From contig CP093829.1 in the NCBI GenBank assembly GCA_033063855.1, positions 20,367,537-20,431,536 on the forward strand: a stretch of DNA of 64,000 bases. The letters are read 5' to 3'. The DNA comes from Smittia aterrima (Eukaryota > Arthropoda > Insecta > Diptera > Chironomidae). Shown in pieces: positions 50,101 to 61,000 of the stretch (position 1 is the stretch's first letter; the number at the start of each line of letters is the position of its first letter). The translations under genes and the position numbers were made by a program. Under the pieces are notes generated by a model that ran no database searches, was not told the origin of the DNA, and worked only from the letters and a program-made list of their open reading frames with translations.

Positions 50101-53100
50101 TAGAGCTCTGAAAACAGCAGCGCTACGTTATCAATTATTAAACAGAAACACCAAGCGTCGACATGTGCTTCGATTAATAAAACAACTGACGTAGGTTTGC
50201 TTAAAACAGAAGCAGCTTCGGTGCATTCAAGATATCAAGTGAAGCTTATCAAGTTCTAAACTGGAGATTAATATTCGTTATATTTTTGAATGTTTACAAG
50301 AAAAACAGTTTCGAGATCTTCGTAGACGACGTAAATTTTTTTTAATTGATTGAGCAGAGCGAGTGTCGTCAACACGAAAAGCGAATAAAGATTGCGTAGC
50401 TATTTTTACAAATTTGTCATCTCACGATGGAAAATATTATGAGGTTTATCGAATATCACTGTTTGTTTAATAGATCTCTAATAAACAGAGCTCGATCGAC
50501 CGTGCGGGTGCTAGGGACATTGAGGCACCGCATCGAATATACGCGACATTTAAAATAAATATTTAGAATTCTCGAGAAAAGTTTGAAACAAAAACAAAAG
50601 CGTTTAATCTTCTCTCAAATAGTGCTCAATGTCGCCAATTAACGTTTCATGTTGATTCCCGCTTCCCATGAGCATTACAAGGCCACCAGCTAAAACGAGG
50701 TGCGAAGATCTTTCTTATCGTTTTCTCGTGAAAATCGAGTGGAGAGAAAATGCGCATTGCACTTTGCTGATAGTGTAAACATTACGTCGTTTATTTCGCA
50801 AACAAAACTCAATGGAATGCCAAGGTAGTCAAATAAAAAACGTTGCTCGGTTGCTGCCTCCGGTTTGTTATTTCTTAAATAATTAGCGTGGACTCTACTG
50901 ATAAAAAAAATTCATTCACAGAAAAGCTGTTCTCACTTGTTAATTTCGTTATCTTATCAACTGGCGCTTCGTTTTCAACGAAGTCGTATGAGTTGTCGAG
51001 TTCAACTTGACTTTAAAATGGAATCCGATACTAATGCACAAGTTCACACGTCGCAGTCAGCAACAAGCGCGAATTCTATCGAGGCAACGACACATAAACA
51101 ATTCTTTATTGCAATATTTGTAAGAGAAAAGATTGGAAGTACTCGAGGAGTGAAAAGAAGAGTTACCAGACATGTTCTCCTCCGCATTTCGTTCTGCCTC
51201 GTCTCACTAAGAGTTTCATTCAATAATAAAGAAAGAATTGTATCAATTGAAGAAACTTCACTCCTCCTCTTTCTTTCGTTGTTTTCGCGTTCATCAATTT
51301 TAATTCGTGAAATTTATTCTTTAAATGGAACAGTGCGATTTGAATTCATAACGGAAATTCTATTGAACCGAGCCAAGGTCAGAAGGTTGAAAGCAGAGCC
51401 TCAGTCATTTAATGAATCAAACACGAGAACAGTCTGAATCCTAATGCAATTTTCTTTCCAGTCGGGTCGTTCATCTTTATGACGTTAATTCATTCGATAG
51501 CTTAGCGACTGAGTTAATACGCAATATTCTCGCTTATCTCTTTGTTAACTTTAAAAAGATTTGCAAGCTAAACTTTTGTTCTTCCAATGCAGAAGCAAAC
51601 AATGAGTTTTGTTTTACGAGTTTTTAGTCGCAAAAACGAGACGAATAACTTTCAATATCATCACACCGCTCGTAATTTTATATTTACAACTTCTATTTTC
51701 GACACAATAATTGCCCATTTATTCAAGTCGCCACAAGGAGGGGAAGCGACAAGAGAAACATTATCATACGGAGTTTGAGTTTCAATTGTTGTTTTATCAA
51801 TTAGAATTGCGATACTCAACCCAGCCCTCGTGCAATGGCTGTCAATCTATTTTGCTTCCCGATTGTCGTTGCGTAATAAAAAGAATTAAGCCGAGCTAAG
51901 CTGCCAAGGTCGTCGACTCAAAAGAATGAATTATCTTTTTGCTTCTCTTGGTAAGCAAAGCGTTTGATTCGGAAACATTCGACTCTCTATTGAGAAATCA
52001 TGAACCTATAACGTTGCTGATCTTGCTACGACGTGTTGTGTCGAAAAATTGTAAAAAACACATTTGACGATCGAGGTTTGTTGATCGCTTTGTCTGAGAG
52101 TAACTTTATCTCATTCGCGCCAAACTGCGTATAAATGAGAACTCTGAAAACATTTATCTTCTCAACTATATTACGACTCGACACGATGGTATTCTGTAAA
52201 TATTCTTAAAGTTACTTGATACTTGAGAATCACTTTACATCTTTACAGAATCGCATGGTTGGGCGCCGGTTACAACGAGATATCTACGGAAATATTAGTT
52301 CGACCTTCACAAAGCGGATTAAATATTAAAGCTCACCGATAAAATCAAGAATGTTATTTGATGCGACTAAATATTTGATAAAATTAGAACTGGGACTGTA
52401 ATTTCTTAATAAATAATTATCGATAAAGTAAATGAGTTTAAAACAATTCTTCAAACGAAATGAGCTTGCTGTCGTCGCTCGGTAATTGATAACACAAATA
52501 AAGCTGTTATCAATTTTTGCGTACAACTTTTTGTTATCAAAACCATTTGACCAATATTCGCGTTCCATTGAAAAGCAGCGACGAGGAAATGTCTCGATTT
52601 TTTTTATTGCGCTTTGCCTCCACGCCTCGTTTCATAGAGAATTATTGTCGATGAATAATATAATCCTAGCAATCAATGCTGATCTCATTCAGTTACTTCG
52701 ATTAGAGACAACGCCGACAAATTCTTCTTTGAATAAAAAAGAGTTCATCAAATCGATAGAACGTGTGTTTCATATCCACAAGGTGAGGCGGTGATTCACA
52801 TGTTAAAAGTTATGGCCAGTTAATTTCACTTCTCATTATACATACAAGCGAACGACCGAGCTTGGTGGGCGAAGTCTTTTTTTTTCGACTGTTTTCATTC
52901 ATGAGAATCTCTGATCTTCAATGGAAATTCCCTCGATACACATTGTAAATAAATTAGTTTTTAATAAAAATCAATTTTAAACTCACTCGCTTACGAAACG
53001 GATTCGAAAGCTTTCAACACTAAGCAGAGAGTTTGTATGACAAGGACCTTCTCGACATTATCAACTTCACCCACTTTTTTTTCTCTTTCATAATCAGTTC

Positions 53101-56100
53101 GCACTTGTAGCTATTGCATAATGTAAATGGCAAAACATTAATCATCGAGAGGGAAAAGAAGAAGAATTAGGTTTCACGACGTGAAGATGATGTCGTGTTG
53201 GTAATAGGTTTATAATTTATTTACTCAGCTCATTGAAATTAGAACGCCGCCAAAAAAAATCCTCACAGCCAGACAAGTATTGAAGTGTGTTTGTCTCGAG
53301 TTTATTGCACTCGTGACTACATATCAGGTGATTCGGGCATGTTTATCGAGCTGGCAATTCGACAATGCAGACGCCGTCCCAAGTGAGACTCTCACTCTTT
53401 GAAGCGAAATATTCAAAGTTCTTCTGTTTTAAACTTAACTTAAAAGCTATTAATAAACAGTAAAATTAGATTTCAAAAGAAACGAAAAATCCTTCAGAGG
53501 CCACAGACAATTTTTGTTGTTAATTAATAATTTAAACGAAAGTTTTAAAATAAATCTTCGAGAAGAGTGTAATGAATCGCATTTGTTGATAAACGTAAAT
53601 TAAAGAGCAATAAACCCTCGAGCTGCACAAAGCTTCAGGACTTTTCGTTTTCTAATAAATTTTTATGACCTCCTACGAAAGCAAGAGCTCGACAAAATAT
53701 TTGTCAATTACCATAATGCAAGAGTTTCTCTCAAAATCGAGAGCTAGCGAATCACATCACGAGGAAAGATCAAATGGCTTCACTACACACACAAAATTTT
53801 CGTTGAATTGTCGCACGCAAAGGAAAGCTGTAATAATTCTCTGTGAAGCGCGGAGGGCAAAGAAGAAGCATTAGAGAGAAAAAAAACTGTGCCAATAACT
53901 CATTAGTGTATATGTGCAACTCAACTGTACAATGTGAAGCGATTTTTGCTTTTTTTTTGCCGGTTGCCTTTTCGTTTTCTTCTTAGCCTTCACTTGCTTT
54001 TGGCGAACACTTCGTTTCGTTCTTTCTTCTACGGATTTTATTTTATAATTTTAAACAAGGCGCCGGTCAAGAAACATTTAATACTTCTTTTAATTTCTTT
54101 TTGTCGTTTGAGTGGTCTCGATAAACTGAAGTGTCTTCTAAGGTGTGCTTTGTGAATTAAATGTTACAAAAACCCTCCTGAGGAAGTGAGGGAGGAGTAA
54201 ATCAATAGAAAACTTGTAACATAAATTAGAACAACACTTATTTCTTCAGTTGAGTTCTTATAATTAATTATTAACGATATGCAGTTGACTCGCGAGCTAA
54301 AACATTTGTTTGGTGATCAACCTTTGTGTAAAAAACATTTATTTGCATTTCTCGTTAAACAAATTCCTTCATTACAATTTTAAACAAAGAAGAATTTAGA
54401 TAAATGTCTGCAGACAGTGACAAGTTCAGAGAAGTAACATTCAAAAACAAAATTAATGAAAAGGTTGACTCATATTCAATGGAATTTGGGTTTTCCTATC
54501 CAATGTTAAATCACACGAAATAAGTATTCAAATGAAATATCGCAACCATTTAGTCACCACGAAAAGAAAGAAATTCAGTCAGACGAAGCTATTGGAACTT
54601 GATTTACATGTTTGGGTCACTCCTTTTAACAAAAACGAAGAAATTTCTCTGGGAAATTAATTTTATTCATTGAAAATGACTGTTTACTCTAATTTCCTAG
54701 AAAAAAATATTCCAAATCATGAGTACCAATGTCGTCATATCTTTAATTATGGCAGATGATGATAATCTTCGATGTTACCAGCCAAAAATAAAAATTTCTT
54801 AATCGCAATTCAAACGCTTGAGAAAATATCCGACTAAAAGTCAAAATATTTCATTGGACTTGACGGGAGCACGAGAGGTTCACGAGAATTGCGTGGTCGC
54901 AAATGCCACGCGGAATAAGAGAAGAGCTCTCCTGAAACTCTGAAGTTGTGTTCTTGATTTTTCTTTAAAGGTTTTGTCTGCACACGACAGCATTGCAGTT
55001 TGTTTGGTATTATTTATTTTGTAGATGACGTACGAGGAAATTATTCCCATTTCGAGCCTCGACAGCAGAAAGCCAGAAAATGCAGCGGTTTTATTTCTTG
55101 AGAGGCCGTGAGTCATGCCTGAAAGAACCTTGATCGTGATTCATTCCATCCAAAATCATCGGAGCTTTTTTCGGCACGAACTCTCATATCCGATTCTATT
55201 ATTATAAAGCTTGATCTAATTTACGGAGCGCAACAGCTGTTAGCTTCCATTCACTGAACTCATTAGCGAGAGATGAACTATTTTCACGATTTTTAAAAGC
55301 ATCTTTCCATTAATTTAAAGCTAAACTCCTCATCCGCATTCAAAGCAAGCAACAAGTTCCTTGAACAGCTGACAAAAGAGAATAAATTAGAATCCTTTCT
55401 TCTCAGAATCAGGTCAATATTACTCCTTGCTTTCATCAATTAAAATAAATAATCAAACTGAAGGTTTTCATTTACGATTCACACAAAGCCAAGTCTAAAT
55501 AAATCTCTTGCAACGACATTTGTAAACAGTTTCCGTTCGTGTTGGAATATGGAAATCTATTAATAGGAATTTCAATTCAATTCCATTCATCAGAACTACT
55601 CCACACTGTTCATAGGTAACTCTGTCACTGGAGAAAGAGAGTAAATGGGTGTTCACACATCAATTATTGAGGTTTGCAGAGGTAGAAGTAATATCAGATT
55701 ATCCAATTGTGCAGCGTGTTCACTTGTAAATGAGTCTTGCCGCCGTTTACTCTCGACGAGAGATGATTAATTGATTTCAAATTGAGAATGCGCTGTCGCC
55801 AATCTTATTTTAGCGGTCGCGGTTCGGTAAATGTTTCCAATTAAAAATAATCAAGAAATTTATCGACGAATTACAGAGAATTTGCTATCAGCTTCGATCG
55901 TTTAAGTGGAAGCTATTCAATAATTACCACGAAAAACGATTTATTGATAAAATGAAATTCTTTCATTGATATCTTGAAATGACTTAATGATTTCTTCAAA
56001 AGAAATGTAAACGTCCAATTCATTGACCTTCTCTTTCAATTCGTCACAATGAATAACGAGCTTTCCAGACACTCAACACAAAACTCCCTTTTTTAATTGC

Positions 56101-56881
56101 GGAAGCGTCTGAAACATTTTAAGACACGACTCCAGCTCCTAATGATTTTCTATGACTGTCTAAGATGATCGCAGACAGAAGCAGCGAGAATCGCACTCAT
56201 CACGTTTCTATCTGAATGCATAAAATTAAAATTGCAATGTCGGTTAATGGCATCTGTACATATATGAACTGTCAAAACGCAAATTGAGCTCGATTACATT
56301 AGTGAGTGTGAATTGAAATGCTCATTCAACTCAATGTCTTTCTCAGACACGAGCCTGATTAACTGAAAGAGGCTTTCTTAATGTTTACATGAGTCACAGT
56401 AATTGCGACTTTGCAACCTGCATTATCGCTAAATTTATTTTGTTATGACAGTCTTATCAGAAGAAAATATTTGTCACTTTCAGAGCAATTTGTGTCGTTC
56501 CGTCTCTTATCGCATTTGGATCGAATTATTGGTGTCAAATGTCCAAATGAGTGCCCAGCACGAAGTGAAGCTTCGTAGCTTTGTTTAATTATTTTAGGAG
56601 CATCGCGTTCGATATCGCATTTCATCCGAAACAAGGCGAAATGAGGAGAAGAAAAGTTGTGCAACCTGATATCAGTTTTGCGAAGAGAATCAACATATTG
56701 TTGACACAGCCACTCGGGCCACAGAAAATATGTTTTTGAGTTCACTCACCTCTTCTTTTCTTTTGAGCCATCGGCCGCACGGGCTTTCCTCTAGAATTTC
56801 ACTCTCATCCTCAGAATCATCGCCACTTTCTCTTGGTGATTTGTGTTCCGACTCGTTGTTGCTCGATCTGCTACCCGGCAT
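47191..56881 (-). CDS. Madm: Nuclear receptor-binding protein, pseudokinase (NRBP1 / Madm), 523 aa, complete (8 exons)
   Basis: Pseudokinase scaffold; the fly protein binds TSC22-family Bunched A and promotes growth, and vertebrate NRBP1 acts in trafficking and in a ubiquitin-ligase context. Exons in transcript order: 56750-56881, 48779-49003, 48586-48716, 48035-48525, 47811-47967, 47565-47751, 47382-47501, 47191-47319, 1572 nt including TAG. Seen: an acidic serine-rich N-terminus (residues 1-34); SPCGRWLKRKEE; the beta-3 strand VVWNEV with asparagine (N71) where active kinases have lysine; HGNL (174-177) instead of HRDL; KIGS instead of DFG; FIAPEYG; DIYSFGMCALEMA; a proline-rich linker QPPTPRPRAISPE; and a C-terminal conserved helical region (MTILLRMDDKMNRQLTCQIS, ALSHELVHLGFIND). 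These losses are the known signature of the family, so it is not a decayed gene. Human NRBP1 is 535 aa. Intron 1 is 7746 bp. AATAAA follows on the minus strand at 47089-47094. Confidence 0.95.
49004..56749 (-). other. Intron 1 of Madm (7.7 kb)
   Basis: Starts with GTGAGT after KRKEE and ends with TTTTTAG. It contains a 166-codon plus-strand ORF (50937-51437) without homology and a GC-rich hairpin (50503-50532). Otherwise AT-rich with scattered simple runs. Confidence 0.6.
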
Positions 56882-57244
56882 GGCAATGGCAAAAACTCAA
56901 CGCACCAAATTCTGCTATTCCTCTTATGTACTCCGTTCACTCAATTTGCAATTAACTTGAGCTGCCTTTCCCTTTTCCACTTGGCGCTTTTATTCGCAAA
57001 TCCTTTTTCTTTATGATAATTTCACGAACAAAAATATTCACAAAGCGATTTGTCGTTCACTGCTTTGGCTTTCGTCAATCGATAACTTTTATTTTTTTTT
57101 CAGCTTCGTTCTCCAGCCGCACGACTTTATATTAGCATGAAAAAGATTTCAGCTCGATGTGAAATTATTTGGTAACAATACGTTCCACCAAACAGAAGAA
57201 ACTTGCTGTCGCTTATTTCCTCGAAGAAGTTTCTTCTTTCTTAA

Positions 57245-57294
57245 TGAAAAAAGAGAGAGAAAAAAAAGAGAGTGTGAGTGAGATAGAAAAAGAA
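57245..57294 (+). repeat. Purine-rich GA tract upstream of Madm
   Basis: About 50 bases almost wholly A and G (GAGAGAGA, AAAAAAAGAGAGTG, GTGAGTGAGATAG), lying 360-410 bp upstream of the Madm start codon. GAGA-factor sites are common in fly promoters, so a promoter role is possible. Confidence 0.6.
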
Positions 57295-57936
57295 TATTTT
57301 CGCTTGAAATTTATGACGATTTCGTGAACTTTCGCCATTTTCTTAATTAACTTTAAAATATATTTAAATTAATTAGTTAAAAGTTCTTTTCCTCTTTGCA
57401 AGAACGATAACGATTTTCATGAGATATCTATCATATGATTCCCTCAAACGGAAACGTTCTTCTGTATGTGCGAGGAGAGTGAAAAGAAATGAGAGTCAAA
57501 CAAGAAATGAGACTACGGTAACACAATTTGGTACATCAACGTTGAAAATCATTTTCATTTTATTTTTTCTTCCAATGAATTCACCATTGATTTTTGCTTT
57601 TAGTCTCGTCTCTGGCAGATCCTTTCAACAGAGGATTTTCTCATGACTCATCTAAGACGAGTCTTGTAGATTTCTGTAGAAATCGTTGTTCGTCTGTGTC
57701 TCGATGTTAAATTTTTTTCTCACTTCTTCTTTTCCTCTCCTCGATTTCTTCTTCTATGACTTAATTAAATGTACTTTCGGTACTTAGCACAACTATTCCG
57801 TTCACATACACACACAGACACTGAGGACGAGAAAAAAGGAAAACTAGCAACAACAAAAAAAGGTTGCACATCTGAAAGGGACCGTCATGTGTCATAGTTG
57901 ATGCAAAGAAGAAAAAAATCGATATTTAGCATCCGG

Positions 57937-58027
57937 CTAGGAATCGGCTGGATATTCTTTCGTAGATAAGACTTCACAAACTCGTGGCCAACCGACACAA
58001 ATCTCATGTCGGCTGTCTCTAAGCCAA
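57937..58027 (-). CDS. Candidate terminal exon of an off-window or unresolved minus-strand gene
   Basis: After an acceptor (GTTTGCATATTTAG) 91 nt read, in phase 2, WLRDSRHEICVGWPRVCEVL and then STKEYPADS, followed by TAG. Two tryptophans, two cysteines and balanced codons make this the most coding-like orphan segment in the window, and it is clearly GC-richer than its flanks. It lies 1.06 kb upstream of the Madm start, so a gene ending here would be the next minus-strand neighbour, with earlier exons between 58028 and 64000 or beyond the edge. I do not recognise the product. Confidence 0.3.
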
Positions 58028-61000
58028 CTAAATATGCAAACAAGAAGAAGATTCACAATTTTTGAGCTCGTTACCTTATTAAATAAAATCAATTTTTCTC
58101 TTAAAATTCACATTCATCCTGCTTGAACTGCAACTTTATTTTTTCAGCAGGAAATCACACACGAAACTGAAGCGAAACCTTCTTTCTGATGTAGTTAAGC
58201 GGCTGACTTTTGCAAAATCGATTAATTTTGTGATCGAAGAGCGAAATTTTGCACGAACCAAAAACTTTAAATCATCGTTTATTGCAATCTTCAAAATTCA
58301 TCGAACAGTTACTCGATGTTTTCCAGTTGCAGAGCACTTTTCCGAACGCGATTGTAATTATTTAGGCAGTCTACAATTTACACGGTCTCTGTCTCATCGC
58401 TTTTCAACTTTTTTGAAGAATTTTTTTATTTGAAGCTCGCACGAGTTTACTGAACGCTTCGAATGAAACGTTTTCAAGGAAGACTTGATGTGTCTTGAGG
58501 AAAACGTTTTTTTGCGTTAATTAAATGAAGATGGAGCTCAGTAGCTAACCCTGTGAAGTTGGAAGCCGATCAGTTTTTGCTCAATTTGAATCGAACGGTC
58601 AAAAAATTATTTTAATTTTATTAAATTAAACTTAAGAGTTTGTGGGGAAATTGTCACTGCTAATTATAAAAATAACTCCTTGTTAACGTTTTCTTTGATC
58701 AGTCTTTATTAAAAAGAAATAAACGCGAGCGCACTCCTCGAAACATGTCACAGGATATTTCGAGTTTCACTTTTCTTATAGACGTCGGTCGCCAAGCTTT
58801 TTCTTTCATTGTGAAAGTTTTATCTTAACGGACAGGCAGGAAAATTCTACCCCAATGGAAAAACATTATTTTTCTGTATTTTCCGTAGTTTGAACATTTT
58901 TTTTCTTCTCCTCGTCGGCACAGTTTTCTTTTCAGTTTATTTTCGGTGATTGAGTGTGGCGGTTTGATATTTTGATTTTATGTTAGGAGAATATTTTCCA
59001 CAAATCGATCTGCATATCGAGCGTTGTGAGTGAACATTTCTCTTCTCTGCTGATAAGCACATTCAGTTAGTGCATGAACGTTGCCGTCATCAAATCGCTT
59101 CAGTTTTTTGTGCAGGAACGTCTCAAGTTGCTTTGTAATATTAATAAACGTAAAATTCAAAGCGGAGTAAATTTCTAGAAATATTTCTGTCAACCGCACC
59201 GCGAGTTTGTAGCGATAAAGTAATCAGTTTTGACTTCATCGACGAAAGCGACGAGAAATCAATTTTTCATAGCAACAAAAAACAAGTCCGGCGTATAAAT
59301 TAATAGCTTTCGCTGTTTTCAAGTGAGTAGCGTTACACATTTCATTTATTCGTTTGGTGTTCTGTAATGTGCGATTTAATGTAATTGCATTTTTTTTGTT
59401 CCAATTTTCCTTTTTCGTGATAACAAAAACGCATTTTCATCCCATGCAACTTTACAAATCTCACTCGTAAATTATCCAATTCATTTGATTACCGTTCCCA
59501 TTCCCCAGAATTGCCGGAAGTTGTTTCATTTTTTTTTAACAAAACATCGAATTTAATTTAATTTTTATCTTCATGACACATTCACACGGGATTTGATTGC
59601 TCATTACACTTGTTAATCGATATTCCGCCTCTCGCTCTTCTCAATGAAAATTTATGTACATTTTATTCACATTCTGTCGTGTTAAACTATGAATAAGGCG
59701 CTAACTCCTGTAGGGCGAAAGTTCTCGTACAAAACGAGAGAAGAGGAAAAAAAATCGAAACTCACATTGAGGAAAAAGGGAATTCAATTTCGTTTCATAC
59801 ACAATTTCCATTCCGAAACCACATTTAAGGCTCCCTCGTGTCGTCGTGTCAGAGAAATGAAAATTCAGAGATATTGAAAAATCGGAATAAGCGCCAAACG
59901 CAGACGGCGCAGGAAAAGATCAATCTCATGGCTGGAAATCGAAACAAATTTTTGCTCTCCGTTTGCCATTTGTAATAAATTATGCCCATTTATATCCTTT
60001 CAATCTTGTTTAACGATTGACCTATTTTCACAGTACGTTTGCTCCGATGAGCGCTTTCCTGCTTGCTTGCTTAACGATGGGATGTTATCGGTTGACGACA
60101 GTTGAAGAGCTTTTGACAGAGCGCCCGCTCGCTCGCTTGCTCCATATAAAACTGTGGAAAGCAAAGCAAATAGGAAGCATGAGAAGAGGGAGATTACTAG
60201 AGAACTTATGATTCATTATGTTGATTTTTATTTGTTTACGCTAGTGCTTGAAGCTGAGAGCGGCTGATAAGTAAAAAATCCCCTCGAGCACATTCTTCTC
60301 TCTATTCTGAGTTTAATTGTTTTCCTTCAGCTTCAAAAGCCTCTCGTCGTTGATGAAAGTTGGCCGAGGAAATAACAAGTGTGTGGCCAAACAAAGCGTC
60401 TCGCGTAAATCTTGCGATAAAATTGTTTAAACACTGTCAGCTGACGATGCAATTTCATTCGTCGCGCGAGAACGTCCAAGGAGTTTTGCTTTTGAACTTA
60501 TGCCAAAGCAATTTATGTTACACGAATGAAAATAGATTTTTCACCGAGTTATTAACAATGTTTTATACGTCCGAGATTTTCTCTCGCTCGTCCGCAGATG
60601 CTTGAGTGTTTTTCTTTCTGCGATGAATTCGCTGACTCGAAAGGAATTTCAATTGGCACTCAACAGATCATCTCAGCATCTTTATCGACTTTCCAAAGTG
60701 GATCGTTAATCTATCATCGAGACGAGATTGCTTCCGACGCGCTGAGACTTATCGAATTTATTATTCCAACTGCCTAATTTAATAAAAGCTATCGGATGTG
60801 ATTCATAAATACTTAGTTTCCATAAACGATTCGTCGCTACACGAGACTTGATGTCGTCGACAGTTGAACACCTGTTCATCACAATGAGTGAGAAGTTTTA
60901 TGTTTCGATAGAATTTGAAATAAATTACAAACGAAAATTGCACTTTGATTTTTAAAATAGCTCAGACATTCATTCATTGCAAAAGGGAAAAGTACAATAA

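Noticed and set aside
47191..56881. Madm as a decayed kinase pseudogene
   Set aside because: The frame is intact over 8 exons and the missing catalytic residues are normal for NRBP proteins.
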